From: Tritrichomonas musculus | Lineage: Eukaryota > Parabasalia > Tritrichomonadida > Tritrichomonadidae | Direction: 5' to 3' | DNA: 64,000 bases | Assembly: GCA_039105265.1 (NCBI GenBank) | Contig: JAPFFF010000023.1 | Location: forward strand, 2,232,001-2,296,000 | In this document: positions 24,214 to 33,134 of the stretch, piece by piece | Layout: each line of letters opens with the position of its first letter | How positions within the stretch are numbered: position 1 is the first letter of the stretch | Made by a program: the position numbers and the translations under genes | The notes under the pieces: model-generated | What the model was told of the DNA's origin: nothing | The model's input: the letters and a program-made list of their open reading frames with translations, nothing else | Databases searched by the model: none

Positions 24214-27200
24214 AGCATGTCTTCAATTCTTCAATTTCACTTTTTAATGCTATTTGGTCTTGCTTCAATATTTTTTCCGCTAATATTAATTTGGTATCGA
24301 AATAGTCTTCCCCGTTATCGATATAAAAGCACAGACCATTACTATCACTTTTATAATAAGTTAAGTAATAAGTGGTTCCGTCGATTTCAAAACCGACATT
24401 AACATCTCCATCTGGAGTAATAACACCATTATAATCAAACAAATAATCAAACTCTTTTACAAAACCATCGTTATTTGATATTGTTCCAACAAGGCGAATT
24501 CCCCTCGTCAATTTTATTTTGACTTCCCACGTTCCTGAACTATCTTGTACATTTTCAAAAGGCACATCGACAGCATCTTTATATATCAAATCATTTTTTT
24601 CTCGATATTTTGATAAATCAACAGGTTCAGGAATCTCACTTTTCAAAGCATATCGATCCAGATCGTCAACTGTCGCATAATCATCAGGGATTTCAGGAAT
24701 CTCACTTTTCAAAGCATATTTTGTGTCTGATTCACTTTTTGAATAAGAATATGTTTTCAAAGCATAATTGGTCAAATCAACAGGTTCAGGAATTTCTTCT
24801 TTTGTCGCGTATTTTGCATCCGCTTCTTCTTTCGTATATAATTCTTCAATATTTGGTTTCTTAGCTAATTCTTGCTGAATTGTTTCTAAAGCAGCATTTA
24901 CTTCGTCAGTTGTTGGATATTCCTCGTCTGCATTTCCTCGTAAACTCATCATCGCAACATCATTTTGATGACTATTTGCTGCTAAAGCATTAATTTTCTC
25001 ATCTAAGGCTTCAATATCTGATAAATAAGCTATATCGGCAGGAGTTTTCTCTAATAAAGTTCTTGAAAATGTATTTTTTTCAATGATGCATCCTGCAATC
25101 TTATAGTCAGTATTTTCTCCTGTTATAATGATATTTTTATCAATTTTATTAATATTCGATAAATATTTTGTTTTATATTCTTCTGATTTTGGAAAACCTT
25201 CAATTGTGATGTTGTCTATCGTTATTGTAGTATCAACCCCTTCATATTCTGTTATTGAACCTTCAACAATTTTGAAATAAAATCGTTTTTGACCTTCAGA
25301 GGTGAATAATTTAAATACGCAAATACCATTATTTAATTCATCTTCTGCTTGAAATAAAACTGCTGCTTGTTCATCTTGATAATGAGTAATTATATCAATA
25401 ATATCAGTTCTTGTCAAATCACTTTTTCGAATATATTCATTTCCTGAGTCAATTTCATTAATTTTTTCAACAATCTTTTTGATATAAGGCTTTAACGTAT
25501 TTCTCATTTGAAAAGATAATTGGACGGCAGATGATAAACTGACTGCTGATGTGTCGGGGTCATCTTCTTCTTCAGTAAAATGAAACTTTTCTACTTGTCT
25601 ATTCTCTAAATTACACCATTCTAAAACATCATTTAAATTTATTTTTGAATCATTTGATAAAGCAAGAGGTGTAGTAAAAGAATCTGCTATAGAAACATTA
25701 TCTGTTATTTGGTCTGATAAATCAACAACTTTTGTGACAGAAGCAACTTGACCAATACTACCTGCTGCTCCACCTGCAAAACTAATTAAACTATGAGTAA
25801 TTCCAACACCTAGTCTTGTCAAATTTATAGCCATTTGGATTTTTTGAGTAAATTGTATAGCGTTTACTGCAGCCTGTAAATATTGAGTCTTTTCTTTTTG
25901 TATTGTCATATCTGCTTTTAAGATATCAACATTATGACCCATTTCTTTAACATCATAACTAACAACATCAAAAGAATTTGTTAATAAATTTAAATCACTT
26001 CTCATTGTCGAAATATTATCTGCCGAAATAATTTTTGATGAACAAATATTATAGTCTGTATAGAGGGTAGAAGCAGCATTAGGATTAGGATAAACTTCAA
26101 AATATTGTTGTTTCATTATATATTCGAAAGGATTAGTTTTTGGGTCCCAATTTACCTCCTCTATCGGGTCGACCAAATATTTATTCAAATATAATTCAAT
26201 ATTTTTTGATGTTGTATTGATATGAGAATTTGAATATTTCCCTCCTGTAGATTCTATAGTATCGATTATAGGATTTAAGGCAAAACAACTTTTTGAGCCA
26301 ATAACATACATTTCTCCAACTTTGAACGATAAAGTATTCCAGCAAGAGTCAGATTGGTCAGCCCATTTAAATGATATTTCTACATGATGAATTTCTTTTT
26401 GAATTTTCTTTTCGATAGTTTCATTTTCGCCAATGTTATATTGAATAAATTTTAAGACAATCCCAGCTATATCATATCCTTCATGAAGTGGAAAATTATC
26501 GACATAAAAAATTGCTGGCCAAAGTTTATAGTCAGAATTTGAATTAACTTTTTCACCATTATGTTTGACCATCTGACATTTAACCGTTCCATTCAATATC
26601 ATATCTGATATTAAGCAAGTTCTCTTTTTGGGAGAGAGAAAGATATTTCCATCTGACCTTTTTATCATCATACAACAAGTTTTTCCTTTCCAACCTTTCA
26701 TATCTGTCATCATGTCATTAGCATCTTTTAAATCTACGAAGGAATTACATTTCAATAAAGATTTTGGTTTGAGAAGACCTTGACAATTTTGACCTTTCCA
26801 TTCACCATTACTCCAAGTTAAATACCAAGAATTATCGAAACAAAAATCTTTAAATTTAAATTCTAACCCTTCAGGAATTACATAATCGTCAGGAATTTGA
26901 TAAATCATTTTATAAAAAGGTATTTCTTCTATTGTCTCTTCTGTAATTATCTGAGGACGATAAAAATATTTTGCATCACTCTTATGTAATTTTAATGCAT
27001 TCTCAGCCTCTATTGTAGAGCATTTTATAGATTTCTCAGTTTTTAAGCAAGTAGGCTCAAATTGATTTAAAATACTCAAATCTCCATTTATAAATAAAGT
27101 ATAAGGGTTTATTGACAAATTTTTATCGAAAGCAATATAGAATTTATCATCTAAATTAATACTATCTTCTGACCCAACTGCATAGGTAGCGAGAAGGGTA

Positions 27201-27652
27201 TTATCATTAACGATACAATACTTATTTTCTGAGTCATATGTGATGATAGGACATTTTATTGAATTATCTTTTGTGGAAATATAGAATTCTTTAATATATC
27301 TTCCTTCTTCATCATAGATAACATTTTTTCGTAAGACAACTTTGAAAATATTTTGATTTAAAGTAAGGAATTTTTGTTTAGTTATTTCAGGAACATTTAT
27401 TAATAAAACATTATATAATAAACCATTTATTGTTTCAGAATGAAGAGATATATTTTCATTTTCTATCATAAAATTGTCAATTCCTGTTTCTATTGAAAAA
27501 TTTGAATCTGTTGTTGATGGGGTAAAGTCTGCCAATTTCTCATCCATTATTTTATTTACTTCTTCTGAAGTTATCAAATTACTAGTCAATTTTGTCTTTC
27601 CATCAACCTGGAATTCAATATCTCCTAAGAATTTTGTAAGCCTAGTACTCAT
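24203..27652 (-). CDS. Large fibre/spike-like virion protein (1,149 aa)
   Basis: The start at ATG 27652 gives MSTRLTKFLGDIEFQV. The N-terminal two thirds are mixed beta-rich sequence with a hydrophobic glycine/alanine segment around LISFAGGAAGSIGQ. The C-terminal third carries repeated phage-fibre-type units YALKSEIPE and YATKEEIPE separated by DLTNYALK/DLSKYREK words, then a beta-rich end. Such ALKSE repeats form trimeric shafts in viral and phage fibres, so a receptor-binding fibre is inferred. It is placed between the second fibre-like gene at 27700 and a small frame at 23713, all on the minus strand, forming a morphogenesis block with the capsid genes. Confidence 0.65.
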   Translation of the reverse strand: MSTRLTKFLGDIEFQVDGKTKLTSNLITSEEVNKIMDEKLADFTPSTTDSNFSIETGIDNFMIENENISLHSETINGLLYNVLLINVPEITKQKFLTLNQNIFKVVLRKNVIYDEEGRYIKEFYISTKDNSIKCPIITYDSENKYCIVNDNTLLATYAVGSEDSINLDDKFYIAFDKNLSINPYTLFINGDLSILNQFEPTCLKTEKSIKCSTIEAENALKLHKSDAKYFYRPQIITEETIEEIPFYKMIYQIPDDYVIPEGLEFKFKDFCFDNSWYLTWSNGEWKGQNCQGLLKPKSLLKCNSFVDLKDANDMMTDMKGWKGKTCCMMIKRSDGNIFLSPKKRTCLISDMILNGTVKCQMVKHNGEKVNSNSDYKLWPAIFYVDNFPLHEGYDIAGIVLKFIQYNIGENETIEKKIQKEIHHVEISFKWADQSDSCWNTLSFKVGEMYVIGSKSCFALNPIIDTIESTGGKYSNSHINTTSKNIELYLNKYLVDPIEEVNWDPKTNPFEYIMKQQYFEVYPNPNAASTLYTDYNICSSKIISADNISTMRSDLNLLTNSFDVVSYDVKEMGHNVDILKADMTIQKEKTQYLQAAVNAIQFTQKIQMAINLTRLGVGITHSLISFAGGAAGSIGQVASVTKVVDLSDQITDNVSIADSFTTPLALSNDSKINLNDVLEWCNLENRQVEKFHFTEEEDDPDTSAVSLSSAVQLSFQMRNTLKPYIKKIVEKINEIDSGNEYIRKSDLTRTDIIDIITHYQDEQAAVLFQAEDELNNGICVFKLFTSEGQKRFYFKIVEGSITEYEGVDTTITIDNITIEGFPKSEEYKTKYLSNINKIDKNIIITGENTDYKIAGCIIEKNTFSRTLLEKTPADIAYLSDIEALDEKINALAANSHQNDVAMMSLRGNADEEYPTTDEVNAALETIQQELAKKPNIEELYTKEEADAKYATKEEIPEPVDLTNYALKTYSYSKSESDTKYALKSEIPEIPDDYATVDDLDRYALKSEIPEPVDLSKYREKNDLIYKDAVDVPFENVQDSSGTWEVKIKLTRGIRLVGTISNNDGFVKEFDYLFDYNGVITPDGDVNVGFEIDGTTYYLTYYKSDSNGLCFYIDNGEDYFDTKLILAEKILKQDQIALKSEIEELKTCFDR

Positions 27653-27699
27653 CTTTGTTTTGAAGCCCAAAAAAATAATTTTTAATCTCTCTCATTTTT

Positions 27700-30600
27700 T
27701 TATTTAATATTTTGACATTTCTTTTCTAAGATAGTTATTCGCTCATTATAGCTATTCATCAAATTTTCTATAGTTAATTGGCCGGTAGATAAAGTAGGGG
27801 TATCTCCTTCTATATTTTGACATTTTGTTTCTAAAACTTTTAATCTATCTTCTAATTTTGAAAAATCACTTGCCGACCCTAAATTATCTTCTAAATTACC
27901 AATATCCTCAGACATTCCAGCACAAAATGACCAAATATCTTTAATTCCTTGATTGAAATAATCAAATTGGTCTGAAGTTGTCGATACCCATTTATCGAAT
28001 ATATTTGTTGATTCCGACTCATTTTTATTTCCTTCTTGGTTTTCTATAGCATAAGTATGAGGAGCTAGAGATTCAAAATTTTCATTTTCCATTTTATAAT
28101 CAATTTTGGTATTATGTTCTTGAAATGTCTGAGTTAAGTCTTTTATTATAGATTCTAAGTCAGATACTCTTGAATAAATAGAAGAATCTAAAGAACCTCC
28201 TCCTGTACCTAGAGAAGCCAAATAATTCTTGAAATTTTCATTGATAGGCAGTTCATAATAAACAACTAAGCGATTTTCAAGTTCTTTATCTTCTTTTTTC
28301 TCCCATCCTTCATCAGCATTCCAATATTGATTATCTGCTGCGTCATAAACTAATTTTAATTTTAATGAGCCTGTTATACTAACTTTTAATACATCTTCAG
28401 AATAAGTATAAGTAAAAGTATATAAATCAGAAGATAAATCTGATTTGATAGTCAAATTATTGTCTGATAAAATAAATTCAAAAACATGGTCTATACCATT
28501 TAAATCATAGATTTTTTGATGTCTTTTTCGATCAAAAAGATGTAAAATAAAATGATTTGCATGATAATGTTGAAGCCCTTGGAGAGAAATATCTAATTTT
28601 GATTCAGTTTCTGAGAGTTCTTTTCCTGCTACGAGAATTATCGCAAAAAATCCTCCTTCATCATACATTTCTAAATCGCTCTGAGCAAATTCAACAAAAC
28701 CATAGCTTGCTAATTCTTGAGGTTTCAAAGGCTTCAGAGGAATTTTTCCTTTCATAGATTCACAAAACAAAGAATTCCTACAAAATTTGCCTATTTGTTT
28801 ATTTGTTTGATAATTTGCTTTAATATCATTATATGTTTCTTCAACATTAGCATGTAAATAATCCATTGATTCTTTCCAAGTTTCGTCATATTTTTGATTT
28901 ATTTGAGCCATTTTTGAGCCGTCCCAAATTATTGGATTATCTTCTGTTCCTGGGGCTCCTTCATCAACTTCTTCTTCTTCTGTTGTTGTTGTCTCAGTAT
29001 TTGTTGGTTCATCTACAATTTCGTCCTCCAAAGACAATGTCCGAAGAGTATACGGCACGACTGGGTCGATTCTTCTCTGCGCTGCTAGATAATCTGCTGA
29101 TATCTCTCTGAACTTCATTGTATTAATAAAAAATTGAGCAATCCAAGCACTATCCACAACATAGTTATTTGTCTCAGTTTTTACTTTAGCGCAAGCCATA
29201 ACAGCTTTGTCTTTTTCTATTACAGTTCTTAAATAAAATCCCCAATGAAAATAAGCGGGTTTGTCTAAATAAAGGGCTTGACCTTCATCTCCAAATTTGA
29301 GAGTCGCAGGATAGATATTATCATTCACGAAATGTGTCGCATTCATCATTTTGATATGTTCTTGAACCAAATTATCGGTAAAATAGTATGCTTTGCTTGA
29401 TCCTTTTGTTGTATAAGCTACTTGAAAATTTGTCGTTGCAAATCCTGATTCATTTAAATTTTGACATCTGGAATTGACCTTTTTTGTTGTATTCGATACA
29501 TCATATGTGATTTGACCAATTTCTTTTGCCTTTACATAACTGGTATTCCAAGTATATTTTCCTTTTTCTTCGGCTGTCATCACTTCATATTCAGCCATAG
29601 TTTTAAAGATTTTGTTTGAATTATTAGTTTTCAAGGTTCCTACCATATATTTCTCTAATTTTGTATGAAGACTGACTGTTTTGTCCAGAAGTTGTCCAAT
29701 CTGCTTTGATTTAAGATTATGAATTTTCCAATTATATGCTGCTCTATCTTCGGCTGTCATCTCCTGGTATTCGGCCGGAGTCAAATAGATAACAGAAGAA
29801 TCTTTGCTTTTTGTTCCTTGATAATATTGATTATTTATATATTTTTCGTCAAGTTTCGAAATATCTATGTCTGGCTTATTTTTTAAATCATTCATTTCTG
29901 TCTCTAAGGTTGTTATTTTAGCAATCCCTTCAGTAATTTGATCTGCAGTGGCATTTTTGTTTGTTCCGATAATTTTGAAAGTATTTGTCGCAAATCCTTC
30001 TTCATTGAGATTTTTCACTTGTTTCTCACATTTTGGGAATCCCTTTGCTGCATCGACAATTGCCATTCCAGTCGATATTTTGCCGTCTAAACCACTGACA
30101 ACAAAACTCGATTTTGCATATCCGTCAAGATTCAAATGTTTTGTTTTATCTTCTAGTTCTTTTATTTTATCCGGTAATTGATTTTTGGTATAATTTGTTG
30201 CTTGAACTATCTCAGTAGCTAAAGCATTTTCTCTTTCAGATATCCAAAAATCAAATTTTCCGCCTGGAAGTCCAGTATCAGCAATATGTTGTGTTTTCTT
30301 TTGAAGTTCTGTAATATTTGAGTTTATTGCAGTAATTTCTTCTTTTGTAGCCAAATTTGATGTGTCTATAGGAGTGCCGGTTGCTGGAGGAGCATCTGGA
30401 ACTTTTATTTTTTCGACCTCTTCTTTGATATCAACAATATCTTGACAAAGAGATTTTAAGTTTTTTTGTTGAATCGTTCTTGTAGTAGGAGCTTTTCCAT
30501 CATCAAAATTCCAGACAATTTTTTCAGGAAATTGAAAATTTACCCCTGCATTGAAGTCGACATAACCATTAAACTCTGCCACTTTTTCTATATTATCAAC

Positions 30601-30777
30601 AACCCATGATGGAGTATTTCCTTGAACATTTAAAATTCCTTTAGTTGTTAAATTTGTTGCTGTACCATTAAGATTTTTCACAAATTTGGATTCATCTATA
30701 GTCCCTCCGCCGCCTCCTCCTAAGCCAGCTCCATTAACTAATTTTTCAATATCTCTTGCTGAATATATACCAGTCAT
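27700..30777 (-). CDS. Second large fibre-like virion protein (1,025 aa)
   Basis: The start at ATG 30777 gives MTGIYSARDIEKLVNGAGLG, then a glycine run, the short form typical of fibre attachment ends. It contains phage-fibre-type words (KFVKNLNGTATNLTTKG) and repeated units ending NLNEEGFATNTFK and NLNESGFATTNFQ, plus two copies of a segment built on YEVMTAEEKGKY/YQEMTAEDRAAY. A Thr/Glu-rich hinge is followed by a beta-rich region and a C-terminal coiled coil in which CQNI recurs (LEKKCQNIK). It is probably a long trimeric appendage. It lies between the minor-capsid candidate and the other fibre gene. The assignment rests on repeat style, not on a recognised family. Confidence 0.6.
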   Translation of the reverse strand: MTGIYSARDIEKLVNGAGLGGGGGGTIDESKFVKNLNGTATNLTTKGILNVQGNTPSWVVDNIEKVAEFNGYVDFNAGVNFQFPEKIVWNFDDGKAPTTRTIQQKNLKSLCQDIVDIKEEVEKIKVPDAPPATGTPIDTSNLATKEEITAINSNITELQKKTQHIADTGLPGGKFDFWISERENALATEIVQATNYTKNQLPDKIKELEDKTKHLNLDGYAKSSFVVSGLDGKISTGMAIVDAAKGFPKCEKQVKNLNEEGFATNTFKIIGTNKNATADQITEGIAKITTLETEMNDLKNKPDIDISKLDEKYINNQYYQGTKSKDSSVIYLTPAEYQEMTAEDRAAYNWKIHNLKSKQIGQLLDKTVSLHTKLEKYMVGTLKTNNSNKIFKTMAEYEVMTAEEKGKYTWNTSYVKAKEIGQITYDVSNTTKKVNSRCQNLNESGFATTNFQVAYTTKGSSKAYYFTDNLVQEHIKMMNATHFVNDNIYPATLKFGDEGQALYLDKPAYFHWGFYLRTVIEKDKAVMACAKVKTETNNYVVDSAWIAQFFINTMKFREISADYLAAQRRIDPVVPYTLRTLSLEDEIVDEPTNTETTTTEEEEVDEGAPGTEDNPIIWDGSKMAQINQKYDETWKESMDYLHANVEETYNDIKANYQTNKQIGKFCRNSLFCESMKGKIPLKPLKPQELASYGFVEFAQSDLEMYDEGGFFAIILVAGKELSETESKLDISLQGLQHYHANHFILHLFDRKRHQKIYDLNGIDHVFEFILSDNNLTIKSDLSSDLYTFTYTYSEDVLKVSITGSLKLKLVYDAADNQYWNADEGWEKKEDKELENRLVVYYELPINENFKNYLASLGTGGGSLDSSIYSRVSDLESIIKDLTQTFQEHNTKIDYKMENENFESLAPHTYAIENQEGNKNESESTNIFDKWVSTTSDQFDYFNQGIKDIWSFCAGMSEDIGNLEDNLGSASDFSKLEDRLKVLETKCQNIEGDTPTLSTGQLTIENLMNSYNERITILEKKCQNIK

Positions 30778-30819
30778 TTGTTTTCTTTTCAAAAAAATTT
30801 TTTTATCCCACTATACTCT

Positions 30820-31314
30820 TTAATAAATTAATTTCAAAAACATTACAAAATCATCAGGAATTATAGTGTTTGTACCATCTCCTTTTCCGTCAGTAAACCA
30901 GACCTCAAATCCTTGTTTTCTATTACTATTTACTTTATATTTTCGATTATCATCTGGGACTTGCAAATTTGCATAATAAACTAAAAAATCACAATATTGG
31001 TCTCTTGGAACAAAGCTTGAATGAACTTCGACTTCTCCAGATATTGAACCATCTACGGTACATCTACAATATTGAAAAATTATATATTTATCTTTTTCGA
31101 CATTACTTGGAGAAACAAATTCTTGAGGATAATGAAAGATAAAGTGTTTATTGACGGGATTAAAAACAAAACCTCTTGATTTAAGACAATCTACAGTTTG
31201 TGTTTCTAATTCTTTTTGATTTAATTTCCATCCTCTAATAGGGAAATAAGTCTTATCAGCGCCTGTTTGGACATTTATATCAGGGTTTATATTATACGAA
31301 ATAATTCTTGACAT
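30820..31314 (-). CDS. Minor capsid (penton-type) candidate (164 aa)
   Basis: This 164-residue, strand-rich protein begins MSRIISYNINPDINVQTGAD. It has several Cys and aromatic residues (YIIFQYCRCTVDG) and ends FVMFLKLIY. It lies between the fibre gene and the two capsid genes. Its size, beta content and place match single-jelly-roll penton proteins of Polinton-like viruses, which usually sit beside the major capsid gene. No diagnostic motif is visible, so this is an inference from composition and context. Confidence 0.45.
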   Translation of the reverse strand: MSRIISYNINPDINVQTGADKTYFPIRGWKLNQKELETQTVDCLKSRGFVFNPVNKHFIFHYPQEFVSPSNVEKDKYIIFQYCRCTVDGSISGEVEVHSSFVPRDQYCDFLVYYANLQVPDDNRKYKVNSNRKQGFEVWFTDGKGDGTNTIIPDDFVMFLKLIY

Positions 31315-31347
31315 TTTTTTACAAAAAAAAATATATATTTTATATCT

Positions 31348-33102
31348 TTATTCATACCCAATAGGGACTCCATCCTTATGATATTCTACTCCATTTTCTA
31401 CAGACCAAGACCAGTATGTATCTGAACATATCCACATTTCTGGAGGAGGTAATTGAGGTTGAGTATCTGTTGGAGTTCCTTTTTCATCTGTCTCAGGATA
31501 GAGATATGTATCATTTTTCTCTAATCTAACATTTTCTCCAACATCGATTCTATCACCATGAAATTCTATTTTTACTCCTCGACATCCTGTATCAATACCA
31601 TCAAAAACATATCCTGCATTACTTCTTTCTAACTGGAAATTTAAGCCAAAACTAGTATTGTCAAAAGTGCCGGAATAAAATCTTTTTAAAGAATGGTCAT
31701 ATACATTATTTAATGGTCTAGAGATAGATTCCATTAACTCATTCGTAGCTTCTATACCATCTAATTCATTCGCATAAAGCTGATATTGAACAAATCGGCC
31801 ATCCCAGGTATTTTCAAATTCTTGTTGAGGATAAACTTTTTTATCAATTTGGAGCTGGACATTTTTATACATAGGATTTTGATAACAGGTAATATCATTA
31901 TAATGTCTTGGAAACATCATTGTTATATTTGTAGCATTCCTCAAAGGAACAATTTTTGAACAGACAATTCCTTTTTCTGTATGTTTTTGCTCAAAAATAT
32001 GTCTTGTTAATTCTTGTGCTGGAATATACATTTCTTGATTAAAAGTAGTCATTAATTCATCTACAACCTCTGGTTTGACTCCAAAGCCGAAACAATTTGT
32101 TCTTCCTTTCATTATCATAGGCTTCTTATTTTGATTAACTATCAAAGCATTATTCATCAAAGTATTTTGGAAAGGAGGGTCTAACTTTGCTATAAAATCA
32201 TTATAACTACCGATAATTTTTCCTTCCTGCTCTATTTGAACAAATCTTTTTGGAATAATAATATCGGGCTGGTAATTCAAAACAAGATGATTGTTATTTT
32301 CCCAAAATCTTTTCAGTTCAGCAACATTTGATGGAGGAATTTGGCACCAAACCAGGCCGTCTAAAGATGTTCGAATTTCTTCTACAATTTCTCCGATAAG
32401 AGCATTAGGATAGAGTCTCCATGCCTGAAGAACAAGCTGGTCTGTGAAAGGAATAATTAATTCCATTTTTATTGGAACCCAGCTTCTTTTACCTTCCTCT
32501 GTCCAAACCAATTTTTTGAGAGGAATATAACAACCACAGACATTTGGCGACATCATTACTACATTTTCCCAGAGAGAATGAGAATGAGGACTTGTTATTT
32601 TTGTATCGCGAGTTCTAATAGAATTATAAGCAAAAGACTCTCTTATCATCTCATTTTGATAGTATTCTGAGATTAATTTTCCATCACAAAAGAAACGGCA
32701 TTCTGATATTATTTCAACAGCATCTTTAAAACCAACAAATATTTGACAAATTTCGTCCGAGTCTAAGAGTTCCCAAAGAGCCAATTCATCATCTTCTGCT
32801 CGGTTTGTCGCCCAGCTATGAAATGGAATTTCTTTCTCGAAACCTACTTCAAACTCAATCTCCATAGATATGAAACTTTTTTCGATTTGAGATATTGTAT
32901 GATTTGGATGTGTCAGCATAATATGAGTTTTTTCTCCGATAGGCAAAGGAATATCTTTTTCATGAAATTCTTCAGAAAATGTTGAAAAAGTATTATCGCC
33001 ACTATTAAATTGAAGCAAAAGCCTCATATCATGTTCAAAAAAGCCAGTAATATCTCCTTCATTCATTCCTGTGTTTTTCTTTCGAGCGTTCTCAAAGGTC
33101 AT
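31348..33102 (-). CDS. Major capsid protein candidate 1 (double jelly-roll type, 584 aa)
   Basis: This is a 584-residue, strand-rich protein paralogous to the product of the next gene (33135). Shared words along the full length are SGDNTFS, HTISQIEK, VGFKDAVEIISE, MMSPNVCGCYIPL, IPFTDQLVLQAWRLYPN, ELTRH, NATNI..MFP, WDGRFVQYQL.ANELDG, and NTSFG.NFQLER.NAGYVFDG near the end. Length, beta content, duplication and position beside penton- and fibre-type genes fit the double jelly-roll capsid proteins of Polintons and their relatives. The family was inferred without a search. The start MTFENARKKNTGMNEGD parallels that of the sister protein. Confidence 0.65.
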   Translation of the reverse strand: MTFENARKKNTGMNEGDITGFFEHDMRLLLQFNSGDNTFSTFSEEFHEKDIPLPIGEKTHIMLTHPNHTISQIEKSFISMEIEFEVGFEKEIPFHSWATNRAEDDELALWELLDSDEICQIFVGFKDAVEIISECRFFCDGKLISEYYQNEMIRESFAYNSIRTRDTKITSPHSHSLWENVVMMSPNVCGCYIPLKKLVWTEEGKRSWVPIKMELIIPFTDQLVLQAWRLYPNALIGEIVEEIRTSLDGLVWCQIPPSNVAELKRFWENNNHLVLNYQPDIIIPKRFVQIEQEGKIIGSYNDFIAKLDPPFQNTLMNNALIVNQNKKPMIMKGRTNCFGFGVKPEVVDELMTTFNQEMYIPAQELTRHIFEQKHTEKGIVCSKIVPLRNATNITMMFPRHYNDITCYQNPMYKNVQLQIDKKVYPQQEFENTWDGRFVQYQLYANELDGIEATNELMESISRPLNNVYDHSLKRFYSGTFDNTSFGLNFQLERSNAGYVFDGIDTGCRGVKIEFHGDRIDVGENVRLEKNDTYLYPETDEKGTPTDTQPQLPPPEMWICSDTYWSWSVENGVEYHKDGVPIGYE

Positions 33103-33134
33103 TTTTGTTATTCAAAAAAATAATAATATACTTT

